A stretch of 64,000 nt of DNA from RGIG4708 sp045633845 (lineage in GTDB: Bacteria > Bacillota > Clostridia > UMGS1810), in NCBI GenBank assembly GCA_045633845.1, contig JAZQZC010000036.1, positions 12,719 through 76,718 of the forward strand. Direction: 5' to 3'. Every line of letters starts with the position of its first letter. Within the stretch, counting starts at the first letter, position 1. Of this stretch, positions 17,978 to 25,139 are shown piece after piece. A program made the position numbers and the translations under genes. Below the pieces are notes generated by a model. The model saw only the letters and a list, made by a program, of their open reading frames with translations, made no database searches and was not told the origin of the DNA.

Positions 17978-18775
17978 ATGAAAAAAATTTATAATTATTT
18001 ACATATGCTTGTACAAAAAATCCTGGATGATGAAATGCTGCTTAGAGCATCAAGCGTCAGCTTTTATATTTTGCTTGCGTTTTTTCCTTTTGTAATTATT
18101 GTATTTTTGCTAAGCACATTTATCAGCCCCACAATAAGCAATTGGCTCCTTCATGCTATTGAGGTATTCCCCGATGATGTGGAGATCATCATAACAAGCC
18201 TTGTTACCAATGCCGAAATCAGCAGTGCGCTCATTTTTGCCCTGGTGGGTGTTTCGGTATGGACACTTTCAAGCGCTCTTGTTACGCTTTCAAATTCACT
18301 CAATGTGTTTTACAAGGTAAAGGAAACAAGGAGTTATATAATAACACGCCTCCTTGCAATACTGTGGGCAATTTTGTTTTTTGTGCTTATTGTTTCTATT
18401 ATGGTTATTGTTGTATTTGGTGATTTGATTTTGGGTATGCTGTATCGGCATTTTGGTATAGAGCCTCACGGACTTGCGCTTGAGCTTGCGGGGTATGCAA
18501 CTCTTTATATAATAGTAACTTTTTTAATTGCGGTTATATACAAATTTGTACCTAATATAAAGATTGTATTCACTTCGGTTATAAAGGGTTCGGCAATAAC
18601 AACGCTTTTGTGGGTGGTTTCATCTTATGTATTTTCTATATATGTAAACAATTTTGCGAGGTACCATCTTCTTTACGGCTCTATTGCAGGTATTATTATT
18701 CTTGTAACGTGGATATATATAACCTCAATGGTTTTGCTGCTCGGTGGCGAAATAAATGCATTATCTCAAAAATAA
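17978..18775 (+). CDS. YihY/BrkB family integral membrane protein
   Basis: 265-aa multi-pass membrane protein with about six TM segments (SFYILLAFFPFVIIVFLLSTF; ALIFALVGVSVWTLSSALVTLSNSLN; LLAILWAILFFVLIVSIMVIVVF; LAGYATLYIIVTFLIAVIYKFVP and others) and the family signature RASSVSFYILLAFFPF near the start. The family was once annotated as ribonuclease BN but its function is not established. An in-frame GTG at 17963 is possible; neither start has a strong ribosome site. Confidence 0.88.
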   Translation: MKKIYNYLHMLVQKILDDEMLLRASSVSFYILLAFFPFVIIVFLLSTFISPTISNWLLHAIEVFPDDVEIIITSLVTNAEISSALIFALVGVSVWTLSSALVTLSNSLNVFYKVKETRSYIITRLLAILWAILFFVLIVSIMVIVVFGDLILGMLYRHFGIEPHGLALELAGYATLYIIVTFLIAVIYKFVPNIKIVFTSVIKGSAITTLLWVVSSYVFSIYVNNFARYHLLYGSIAGIIILVTWIYITSMVLLLGGEINALSQK

Positions 18776-18790
18776 TTTGAAAATTTTTCA

Positions 18791-18816
18791 AAAAACACTT
18801 GCAAATTGTGTTTTTA
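18791..18816 (+). terminator. Hairpin after yihY overlapping the rpmB promoter
   Basis: AAAAACAC pairs with GTGTTTTT around TTGCAAATT, followed by a short A/T tract. The -35 box of the rpmB promoter lies in its loop, so termination of yihY and initiation of rpmB share the same bases. Confidence 0.5.
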
Positions 18817-18827
18817 TTTGATACAAT
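18799..18827 (+). promoter_or_regulatory. Sigma-A promoter of rpmB
   Basis: TTGCAA at 18799-18804, 17-bp spacer, TACAAT at 18822-18827. It precedes the rpmB ribosome site by about 45 bp. Confidence 0.75.
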
Positions 18828-18887
18828 ATACCTTGTGTTTATTTGAAATGATATATTTTTATGAATTTTAGCAGGAGGTGCATATAC

Positions 18888-19076
18888 ATGGCAAAGTGTG
18901 AAATTTGCGGTAAGGGTGTTACTTTTGGTATTAAAGTAAGCCACTCTCACAGAAGATCAAACAGAACTTGGAAAGCAAACGTAAGATCAGTAAAGGCTGT
19001 AGTTAACGGTACACCTAAAAAGATTAATGTTTGCACAAGCTGCTTGCGTTCAAACAAGGTAACAAGAGCCGTTTGA
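18888..19076 (+). CDS. rpmB: 50S ribosomal protein L28
   Basis: 62-aa ribosomal protein. MAKCEICGKGVTFGIKVSHSHRRSNRTWKAN is the classic L28 opening, including the first CxxC pair of a zinc-binding (C+) version, completed by CTSCLRS near the end. The start at 18888 follows AGGAGGTG. Gene neighbours spoVM (opposite strand), acpP and rnc match the Bacillus rpmB-spoVM region. Confidence 0.97.
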   Translation: MAKCEICGKGVTFGIKVSHSHRRSNRTWKANVRSVKAVVNGTPKKINVCTSCLRSNKVTRAV

Positions 19077-19101
19077 TTGCATCAATTATTTATAGAAAAT
19101 C

Positions 19102-19137
19102 GCAGGGCGCATATAGCAGCCCTGCTTTTTTCTGTTT
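19102..19137. terminator. Terminator between rpmB and spoVM
   Basis: GCAGGGC/CAGCCCTGC stem with a 7-base loop followed by CTTTTTTC. It ends the rpmB transcript and stands between the convergent rpmB and spoVM genes. Confidence 0.85.
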
Positions 19138-19141
19138 TTAA

Positions 19142-19210
19142 CTACATTCTGAAAATTGCTTTCAAAAATTTTCTCATTAGCTTTGGTGCAGTAAGTACAA
19201 CTATTTTCAT
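19142..19210 (-). CDS. spoVM: Stage V sporulation protein M (SpoVM), 22 aa
   Basis: A 22-codon frame encodes MKIVVLTAPKLMRKFLKAIF plus RM. The pattern MK-hydrophobic-xxPK-L-xx-L-(K/R)-xIF, a short amphipathic helix after a conserved Pro-Lys, matches SpoVM, which recognises the convex forespore membrane and anchors the SpoIVA coat basement layer. AGAGGTG lies at the right distance before the ATG. The position beside rpmB matches the B. subtilis rpmB-spoVM arrangement, which strengthens a call that would be weak on length alone. B. subtilis SpoVM is 26 residues; this one lacks most of the polar tail. Confidence 0.82.
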   Translation of the reverse strand: MKIVVLTAPKLMRKFLKAIFRM

Positions 19211-19226
19211 ATTAAATTCACCTCTG

Positions 19227-19379
19227 TTATGACCAATAATAGCACCAACACAATATACCAAGCAATATACCCTCAACAATGGCTATTATTATCGGAGGGA
19301 AAACAAATGCCAGAAACATCCCTGCCACAAACCCCATAATAATGCAGCCGCATATTCTGTGATGAAATTTTTTGAACAT
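19227..19379 (-). CDS. 50-aa membrane mini-protein upstream of spoVM
   Basis: Encodes a 50-residue peptide beginning MFKKFHHRICGCIIMGFVAG, with a perfect GGAGGTG eight bases before the ATG. A His/Arg/Lys-rich start is followed by two hydrophobic stretches (CIIMGFVAGMFLAFVFPP and IIIAIVEGILLGILCWCYYW), suggesting a two-helix membrane hairpin; Cys is enriched (4 residues). It ends 16 bp before the SpoVM start on the same strand, so the two are very likely one transcript. I do not recognise the family; a sporulation role is inferred from position only. Confidence 0.7.
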   Translation of the reverse strand: MFKKFHHRICGCIIMGFVAGMFLAFVFPPIIIAIVEGILLGILCWCYYWS

Positions 19380-19450
19380 TGTATTCACCTCCGGTTATTG
19401 TAATATATTCTTGAAAAACCCATCTTGTCACAAAAAATTAAATTATATAA

Positions 19451-19479
19451 TTGACAAAAGTGCATACGATATATATAAT
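19451..19479 (+). promoter_or_regulatory. Sigma-A promoter of acpP-rnc
   Basis: Consensus TTGACA (19451-19456), 17-bp spacer, consensus TATAAT (19474-19479), about 25 bp before the ribosome site of acpP. Confidence 0.93.
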
Positions 19480-19512
19480 ATATTTAGCATATTTTAGATG
19501 GAGGTGAAATTA

Positions 19513-19743
19513 ATGGAATTTGAAACAATAAAAAGAATTCTTGTAGAACAGTTGGGAGTGTCTGAAGATGAAATCACACTTGATTCTACATTTGAAAATG
19601 ATTTGGGTGCAGATTCACTCGACCTTGTTGAAATTTTGATGGCACTTGAAGAAGAATACGGCTTTGAAGTATCTGAAGACGAAGTTGAAGGAATTGATAC
19701 TGTTGGCAAAGCGGTAGAATACATCAAGGCACATGCCGAATAA
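19513..19743 (+). CDS. acpP: Acyl carrier protein
   Basis: 76-aa acidic four-helix carrier of fatty-acid intermediates. The phosphopantetheine attachment motif GADSLDLVE is present with its Ser; the downstream EYGFEVSEDEVEGIDTVGKAVEYI is standard. The start at 19513 is chosen because GGAGGTG lies 6 bp upstream; an earlier in-frame ATG at 19498 would include that site. rnc follows 11 bp later, as in many Bacillota. Confidence 0.97.
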   Translation: MEFETIKRILVEQLGVSEDEITLDSTFENDLGADSLDLVEILMALEEEYGFEVSEDEVEGIDTVGKAVEYIKAHAE

Positions 19744-19754
19744 GGAGAATATTA

Positions 19755-20441
19755 ATGAAGAGTAATCTGGCACAGCTGGAACAAAAGCTCGGATATAAAT
19801 TTAAAAACCCAAAGCTGCTTACACAAGCACTGTGTCACAAATCATATATAAATGAAAGTGATGGCAGCATCAAGTCGTACGAAAGACTTGAGTTTTTGGG
19901 CGATTCGGTATTGGGAGTTGTTGTCAGCCGATACATATACGATAACTATGCATCGTTTCCCGAGGGTGAGCTAACAAAGCTTCGGGCAGCTGTTGTGTGC
20001 GAAAGGTCGCTTTCGCAGCTGGCACGCAACCTTAATATGGGAGAGTATATATATTTAAGCAAAGGCGAAATGCAAAGCGGAGGGGCAGACAAGGATGCTA
20101 TACTTTGCGATGTGTTTGAAGCGGTAATTGCAGCAATATATCTCGACAGTAATATGGAAAAAGCGCGCACGTTTATATTAAACAATCTTGCCGATATAAT
20201 ACAAAAGCAGGCGCAGCTCGGCAGTGACTTAAACGATTACAAAACAACCCTGCAGGAAATTGTGCAGCAAGACGGCGGCACTGTTGAATACAAAATTGTT
20301 TCGGAATCGGGGCCCGACCACGCCAAGCAGTATGAGGCAGCTGTGTATGTAAACGGAAGCAGTGTTGCATTGGGCAGCGGCGGCAGCAAAAAGAAGGCAC
20401 AGCAGGATGCCGCAAAAAATGCAATTAAACTAATAAAATGA
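19755..20441 (+). CDS. rnc: Ribonuclease III
   Basis: 228-aa double-strand-specific endoribonuclease for rRNA and mRNA processing. The catalytic signature ERLEFLGDSVLGVVVS and the second acidic site CDVFEAVIAAIYLDS are intact; the C-terminal dsRBD (DYKTTLQEIVQQ...GSGGSKKKAQQDAAKNAIKLI) is complete. Start follows AAGGAG. It closes the acpP operon with a terminator 13 bp after the stop codon. Confidence 0.97.
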   Translation: MKSNLAQLEQKLGYKFKNPKLLTQALCHKSYINESDGSIKSYERLEFLGDSVLGVVVSRYIYDNYASFPEGELTKLRAAVVCERSLSQLARNLNMGEYIYLSKGEMQSGGADKDAILCDVFEAVIAAIYLDSNMEKARTFILNNLADIIQKQAQLGSDLNDYKTTLQEIVQQDGGTVEYKIVSESGPDHAKQYEAAVYVNGSSVALGSGGSKKKAQQDAAKNAIKLIK

Positions 20442-20453
20442 ATAATAAGCTAA

Positions 20454-20492
20454 AACAGCATTCTCATTAAATTGAGGATGCTGTTTTTTTGT
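20454..20492 (+). terminator. Terminator of acpP-rnc
   Basis: AACAGCATTCTC pairs with GAGGATGCTGTT, followed by an uninterrupted T-run. Confidence 0.9.
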
Positions 20493-20513
20493 GGTGACAG
20501 AGTGATAAGAGGG

Positions 20514-20765
20514 GTGACAGTGGGGAAGTTCCTTTGCAAAAGGTGCGTCCCCATCTGTCACAGGTTAGTGTTTGCCATATGTTCGCACAACAAGCGAGGA
20601 CACACCTCTTACGAGGAATGTCCCCGTTGTCATGCGAACATCCCCATTTGTCACAGTTTAGTGTTTGCCATATGTTCGCACAACAAGCGAGGACACACCT
20701 CTTACGAGGAATGTCCCCGTTGTCATGCGAACATCCCCATTTGTCAAAACATCCCCGTTTGTCAC
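20514..20765. repeat. REP-like GTGACAG palindrome cluster 1, including a 93-bp tandem duplication
   Basis: Begins with a 48-bp palindrome (20514-20561) bounded by GTGACAG and CTGTCAC with inner arms GGGGA/TCCCC. Then a unit bounded by GTTCGCA...TGCGAAC is present twice in tandem with a 93-bp period (about 20560-20746; the copies differ at one base), followed by a partial end. Frames of 115-131 codons run through it but merely translate the repeats. The 48-bp unit is identical to 34880-34927. Confidence 0.85.
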
Positions 20766-20785
20766 TTGCTCTTTTGTGTAAAATT

Positions 20786-20820
20786 GTTAAAAAGTGCGTT
20801 TGCGTTTGTGACTTTTTAAC
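20786..20820. other. 10-bp hairpin upstream of the mraZ promoter
   Basis: GTTAAAAAGT (20786-20795) and ACTTTTTAAC (20811-20820) form a perfect stem with a 15-base loop. No T-run follows in either direction, so a terminator is unlikely; a DNA site or remnant is possible. Confidence 0.4.
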
Positions 20821-20868
20821 AAAAATGCAAAAAAAGCGAAAAATCACAAAAAAATTTTGCATTAGCTA

Positions 20869-20897
20869 TTGCAAAAGTGCCAAAAATGGTTTAAAAT
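20869..20897 (+). promoter_or_regulatory. Sigma-A promoter of the dcw cluster (Pmra)
   Basis: TTGCAA (20869-20874), 17-bp spacer, TAAAAT (20892-20897). The predicted start site lies directly before the MraZ repeat array. Confidence 0.7.
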
Positions 20898-20905
20898 TTA
20901 GTTAT

Positions 20906-20942
20906 TAGTGGTGATTTGTGGTACAAAGTGGTTAAAAGTGGT
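20906..20942 (+). promoter_or_regulatory. MraZ operator: four GTGGT repeats at 10-bp spacing
   Basis: GTGGT occurs at 20908, 20918, 20928 and 20938, exactly one helical turn apart, three of the four preceded by A/T-rich AAAG or TTAG. MraZ is known to autorepress by binding short direct repeats with a 10-bp period just before its own gene. Location between the -10 box and the mraZ ribosome site suits roadblock repression. Confidence 0.85.
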
Positions 20943-20969
20943 AAATTTTATTTGAAATGAGGTGAGAAA

Positions 20970-21404
20970 ATGTTCACAGGGGAGTACCGTCACAGCGTTG
21001 ATACAAAGGGCAGAGTCATTATGCCTGCCAAATTCCGCGAGACACTTGGCAACAAGTTCTTTTTGACGCGCGGACTTGACGGCAATCTGCAGATTTATTC
21101 ATACGACGAATGGATGAAGGTGTGTGAAAAGCTCAGCAGCCTTCCTACCTTGGTGGACAAAAACTCACGTGCACTTTCAAGACACTTGTTATCGGGATGC
21201 GTTGAGTGTGAAGTAGACAAGCAGGGCAGAATACTCATTCCGTCATCACTTCGTATCAGTGCAAAAATAGATAAAGACGTTGTGGTAATCGGCAACGGCA
21301 ACAAGGTGGAAATATGGAGCAGCGAGGTATGGGATGGCTACATTGACGAAATAGACACCGACCAGATTGCCCAAAACCTTTGTAACCTTGGCATAATGAT
21401 TTAA
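20970..21404 (+). CDS. mraZ: Transcriptional regulator MraZ
   Basis: 144-aa AbrB-fold DNA-binding protein, first gene of the dcw cluster. Both SpoVT/AbrB-like repeats show the DxxxR signature: VDTKGRVIMPAKFRE and VDKQGRILIPSSLR. The start follows GAGGTGAG. It is expected to bind the four GTGGT repeats just upstream and set expression of the following cell wall genes. Confidence 0.97.
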   Translation: MFTGEYRHSVDTKGRVIMPAKFRETLGNKFFLTRGLDGNLQIYSYDEWMKVCEKLSSLPTLVDKNSRALSRHLLSGCVECEVDKQGRILIPSSLRISAKIDKDVVVIGNGNKVEIWSSEVWDGYIDEIDTDQIAQNLCNLGIMI

Positions 21405-21419
21405 TTCGGCGGTATAATT

Positions 21420-22352
21420 ATGGATTTTAGACATATATCGGTTTTGCTTGAAGAATCGGTACAAAATCTCAATATAAACAAAGACGGCATATATGTTGAC
21501 TGCACTATGGGTGGTGGCGGACACAGCCAAAAAATTGTGTCGCAGCTCTCGCCAAAGGGTACGCTTGTTGGCATAGACCGCGATACCGAGGCTCTTGCTG
21601 CAAGCAGACAGCGGCTTTCGCAGTATAACAACGTAATATATGTACACAACAATTTTCACAATATAAAAAGCGTTCTTGCGTCACATAGCATCAGCGAGGT
21701 TGACGGAATTATAGCAGACCTTGGAGTGTCATCCTACCAGCTCGACAACAGAGAGCGCGGCTTTAGCTATATGGAGGATGCGAAGCTTGATATGCGTATG
21801 GATGCAACATCTGATTTTGATGCATACAAGCTTGTTAATACATACAGTGAAGCACAGCTTGCAGATGTAATATTCCGCTATGGCGAAGAAAGATTTTCGC
21901 GCAAGATAGCAAAAGCTATTGTAGATAAGAGAGCGGACAAGCCTATTGAAACCACACTGGAGCTTGTTGAAATAATCAAAAAAGTAATACCCGAAAGGTT
22001 CAGACAAAAGGGCTCACACCCTGCCAAGCGAACCTTCCAAGCATTAAGAATAGAAGTAAACAGTGAGCTTGACCCGCTTGCACAGGCAGTGGAGGATATG
22101 TTTGATTGCTTAAAGCAGGGCGGCAGGCTCAGCATAATAACATTTCATTCTCTTGAGGACAGGATTGTTAAAACAAAGTACAATGAGCTGTCGCAAGGGT
22201 GCATATGCCCGCCTGATTTTCCTGTATGCGTGTGCGGTAAAACACCTCGGGGTAAGGTAATTACACGAAAACCCATACTTCCCACAGAGGATGAATGTGA
22301 ACAAAACAAGCGCTCAAAAAGCGCAAAGCTCAGAATTATAGAAAAATTGTAA
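21420..22352 (+). CDS. rsmH: 16S rRNA (cytosine-N4) methyltransferase RsmH
   Basis: 310-aa SAM-dependent enzyme (MraW) modifying C1402 in the ribosomal P site. Motifs: VDCTMGGGGHSQKI for SAM, IADLGVSSYQLD, DMRMD, KGSHPAKRTFQALRIEVN, and FHSLEDRIVK. It begins 15 bp after mraZ and is followed by ftsL, the invariant dcw order. Confidence 0.97.
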   Translation: MDFRHISVLLEESVQNLNINKDGIYVDCTMGGGGHSQKIVSQLSPKGTLVGIDRDTEALAASRQRLSQYNNVIYVHNNFHNIKSVLASHSISEVDGIIADLGVSSYQLDNRERGFSYMEDAKLDMRMDATSDFDAYKLVNTYSEAQLADVIFRYGEERFSRKIAKAIVDKRADKPIETTLELVEIIKKVIPERFRQKGSHPAKRTFQALRIEVNSELDPLAQAVEDMFDCLKQGGRLSIITFHSLEDRIVKTKYNELSQGCICPPDFPVCVCGKTPRGKVITRKPILPTEDECEQNKRSKSAKLRIIEKL

Positions 22353-22363
22353 AGGAGTGCAAT

Positions 22364-22783
22364 TTGTTGGATAAATATGTCAGCGGTACAGCAGCATACA
22401 ACTACGGCAGCGCTTTGCCGTATGAGTCACAGCAGATACGACCACAGCTTAAAGAGGTAAAGGCACCTTGGGTAAACAAAAACAGAATAATTGCAAAAAC
22501 GTTATGTGTGTATATGGCTGTTGTGTTTGTACTTCTTATAGGTATATTGTACAGCCAGGTGCTCGTAATGCAGGCAAAAAGCAGCATCGACACAATGGAG
22601 CAGCAGCTTGCAGCTATTACAGAAGAAAACAGCATCAAAAAAATTCAGCTTGAACAAAGCGTTGACCTTAAAAAGATAGAAGAGATTGCAATATCACAAT
22701 ATGGTATGCAGCGACCTGACAACAATCAGATTATTTATGTGAGAGTGGTTCAGGACGATTATGGTGAAGTAATAAAAAACTAA
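22364..22783 (+). CDS. ftsL: Cell division protein FtsL
   Basis: 139-aa bitopic protein: basic cytoplasmic part, one TM helix (TLCVYMAVVFVLLIGILYSQVLVMQ), then a coiled coil (SSIDTMEQQLAAITEENSIKKIQLEQSVDLKKIEEIA) ending in the QYGMQRPDNNQIIYV motif common to FtsL/DivIC. It would bridge DivIB/DivIC and the septal PBP. The start is TTG at 22364 or 22367, both served by AAAGGAG at 22351-22357. Confidence 0.85.
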   Translation: MLDKYVSGTAAYNYGSALPYESQQIRPQLKEVKAPWVNKNRIIAKTLCVYMAVVFVLLIGILYSQVLVMQAKSSIDTMEQQLAAITEENSIKKIQLEQSVDLKKIEEIAISQYGMQRPDNNQIIYVRVVQDDYGEVIKN

Positions 22784-22788
22784 CATAA

Positions 22789-22817
22789 TTGACACATTTG
22801 TACAATAATAATTTAAA
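22789..22817 (+). promoter_or_regulatory. Candidate promoter before the PBP2 gene
   Basis: TTGACA (22789-22794), 17-bp spacer, TTTAAA (22812-22817). The -35 box is consensus but the -10 matches only four of six positions. Confidence 0.4.
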
Positions 22818-22840
22818 GACTAAAAAAGTGTGAAATCATT

Positions 22841-22915
22841 ACCCCATTGGTCATTTTGGCCGTGGGGTAGGCTTGGCTTTAGCCATTGGAGTTCGGATAG
22901 TACTCCAATGGCTAA
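22841..22915 (+). other. Pair of potentially competing hairpins in the ftsL-PBP2 gap
   Basis: Hairpin 1 pairs ACCCCA (22841-22846) with TGGGGT (22863-22868). Hairpin 2 is a perfect 14-bp stem, TTAGCCATTGGAGT (22879-22892) with ACTCCAATGGCTAA (22902-22915). CCATTGG occurs in both, and either copy can pair with CCAATGG at 22905-22911, so two alternative folds exist. No T-run follows. It lies 30 bp before the PBP2 start codon. Confidence 0.5.
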
Positions 22916-22946
22916 CGAAAATAAATAATCAGGAAAGGGAACGGAT

Positions 22947-25127
22947 ATGAGCAGAGACGAAATTATGTTAAAAAAGAGAATAATTCACATTATATTTGTA
23001 TTCGGACTCGGTATGCTTGTAGTTCTCGCTTCTCTTTTCAGATGGCAGATTATAAAGGGCGACGAGCTGCAAAAAAAGGCGATTGCACAGCAAACTCAGG
23101 AAAGCAGCATAAGCTCTGACAGAGGCGTAATTTATGACCGAAACGGCAAAATTCTTGCGCAGAATTCCTCGGTAGAAACTGTAACCGCAAGCCCAAAGGA
23201 CGTACAAAAGGCGGGCAAGGTAGACGAAACAGCGCAAACTCTCGCGCAAATTCTGGGTCTTGATGCCGAAACGGTTAAAAACAAATTAAATCAAAATCTT
23301 GACCACGTGGAAATAAAGAAAAAGGTTGACATCGAAACCACAAATCTCATCCGCGAAAAAGACCTTGCAGGTGTATTTTTGGTTGACGATACAAAAAGAT
23401 ATTACCCATACGGCTCGCTTGCAGCTCACGTAATAGGAACAACCGGTACCGACAATCAGGGGCTTTCGGGCGTTGAAATGGTATACGAAGAATATCTCAA
23501 GGGCAAGCCGGGCAGACTTATTTCAAACCGCAACGACGACGTTACCGATATGCAGTATGAAGAATATGAGCGCTCTGTTAACGGCAGCAACATTGTGCTT
23601 ACAATTGATGAAATTATTCAGCATTTTGTTGAATCGGAGCTTGAGCAGGCGTGCAAGGATTACAAGGTAGAAAACGGCGCTGCGTGTATAATAATGAACG
23701 CAAAAACAGGCGAAATTCTTGCAATGGCAACATACCCTACATTTGACCTTAACAATCCCTTTACTCTTACCGACCCCGATGTACTTGCGAGTCTTGAGCA
23801 GTACGAGGGTGAGGAGAGAACACAAAAATACAATGACGAAGTGTATAAGCTGTGGCGAAACAAAGCGGTTGTTGACTCATATGAGCCAGGCTCCACATTT
23901 AAATCAATCACAGCTTGTATGGCGCTTGAAGAGGGTGTTGTGAGCCTTAATGAGGTGTTTAACTGCAGCGGCAGTATGCGTGTTGCAGATACAAACATCA
24001 GCTGCTGGAAGGCAGGCGGTCACGGCTCCGAAACCTTTGTACAGGGTGTTGAGGGCTCTTGTAATCCGCTGTTTATGACACTTGGCGCAAGAGTAGGCGC
24101 AAAAAATTTTTACAAATACTACAAAGCATTCGGCTTTACCGAAACAACAGGCTTTGATTTGCCGGGCGAAGCATCGGGCACATTCCACGAAATGAGCAAT
24201 TTTAACGACGTAGAGCTTGCAACAAGCAGCTTTGGTCAGACATTTATCATTACACCGCTGCAGCTTATTACGGCTTATTCGGCAATTACAAACGGCGGCA
24301 ATATGGTGCGCCCTCACATTGTTAAGCAGATAATCGATGACAATGGCAACGTTATAAAAAATAATGAAACCGAAATTATAAGACAGGTTGTGTCGGAGGA
24401 TACTGCTCAGACAGTATGTAATGTGCTGGAGGGCGTTGTTTCCAAAAATACAGGTAAAAACGCATATATAAAAGGCTTCAGAGTTGCGGGTAAAACAGGC
24501 ACAAGTGAAAAATTACCTCGTGGCAACGGTAAATATGTTGCATCGTTTATCGGCTTTGCGCCCTGCAACGACCCCGAAATTATAGGTCTTGTAATGCTTG
24601 ATGAGCCTATGGGCGTATCACATATGGGCGGCGCAACTGCGGCTCCTACATTTAAAAATATTTTTGACAATGTTTTGAGATATCTCAACATAGAGCCTCA
24701 GTACACCGAGGAGGAGCTTGCATCTCTCGACAATTCGGTTCCTAACGTTGAGGGGCTTGGCAAATCGGATGCTATTGCAAAATTTGCAAATACAGGTCTT
24801 AAATACAATATAATAGGCTCGGGCAGCAAAATAACAAGCCAGATTCCAAAAGGCGGCTCCACACTTCCCGATGGTTCTACTGTAGTGCTTTACACCGAGG
24901 ATGCGCAGACTCAGCAGGTAGAGGTGCCAAACCTTATTGGTATGACTGCATCTCAGGCTAACACAGCGCTTACAAATTCGGGGCTTAATATTAAAGAAAT
25001 CAATGTTGCCGAAAATGCATCAAGCGGAACTGCGGTTGTAAACAAGCAGGAGCCTGCGGCGGGCACAAAGGTTAACCGCGGTACTGTTGTAAACGTTCAA
25101 TTCAGCTACACCGACAATGTTCATTAA
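22947..25127 (+). CDS. Class B penicillin-binding protein (PBP2/FtsI or SpoVD type) with two PASTA domains
   Basis: 726-aa septal transpeptidase. One N-terminal TM (IIHIIFVFGLGMLVVLASLF), the dimerisation domain (RGVIYDRNGKILAQN), then the transpeptidase domain with SxxK at STFK (Ser316), SCN as the SxN motif and KTGT as the third motif. Two PASTA domains end the protein (VPNVEGLGKSDAI.. and VEVPNLIGMTASQAN..). Position in the dcw cluster favours the vegetative division enzyme; sporulation SpoVD is the alternative since both share this architecture. Confidence 0.93.
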   Translation: MSRDEIMLKKRIIHIIFVFGLGMLVVLASLFRWQIIKGDELQKKAIAQQTQESSISSDRGVIYDRNGKILAQNSSVETVTASPKDVQKAGKVDETAQTLAQILGLDAETVKNKLNQNLDHVEIKKKVDIETTNLIREKDLAGVFLVDDTKRYYPYGSLAAHVIGTTGTDNQGLSGVEMVYEEYLKGKPGRLISNRNDDVTDMQYEEYERSVNGSNIVLTIDEIIQHFVESELEQACKDYKVENGAACIIMNAKTGEILAMATYPTFDLNNPFTLTDPDVLASLEQYEGEERTQKYNDEVYKLWRNKAVVDSYEPGSTFKSITACMALEEGVVSLNEVFNCSGSMRVADTNISCWKAGGHGSETFVQGVEGSCNPLFMTLGARVGAKNFYKYYKAFGFTETTGFDLPGEASGTFHEMSNFNDVELATSSFGQTFIITPLQLITAYSAITNGGNMVRPHIVKQIIDDNGNVIKNNETEIIRQVVSEDTAQTVCNVLEGVVSKNTGKNAYIKGFRVAGKTGTSEKLPRGNGKYVASFIGFAPCNDPEIIGLVMLDEPMGVSHMGGATAAPTFKNIFDNVLRYLNIEPQYTEEELASLDNSVPNVEGLGKSDAIAKFANTGLKYNIIGSGSKITSQIPKGGSTLPDGSTVVLYTEDAQTQQVEVPNLIGMTASQANTALTNSGLNIKEINVAENASSGTAVVNKQEPAAGTKVNRGTVVNVQFSYTDNVH

Positions 25128-25139
25128 AGGGTGATAAAC

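Noticed and set aside
19381..19440. Sigma-E type promoter for the spoVM pair (TACAAT-like box on the minus strand)
   Set aside because: The box is so close to the ribosome site of the 50-aa gene that the transcript would lose it, and no convincing -35 element is at the right distance.
20514..20765. Possible CRISPR array
   Set aside because: Units are palindromes of differing length with a 93-bp tandem copy; there are no regular 20-40 bp repeats with unique spacers and no cas genes.
20534..20908. Overlapping frames of 115-131 codons on both strands through the palindrome cluster (also at 34653-35025 and 40036-40371)
   Set aside because: Their peptides repeat the same motifs (for example RTHLLRGMSPLSCEHPHLS) because they translate repeat DNA; none has a ribosome site or a recognisable domain.
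22841..22915. Rho-independent terminator between ftsL and the PBP2 gene
   Set aside because: Neither hairpin is followed by a T-run on either strand, and the genes on both sides belong to one functional cluster.
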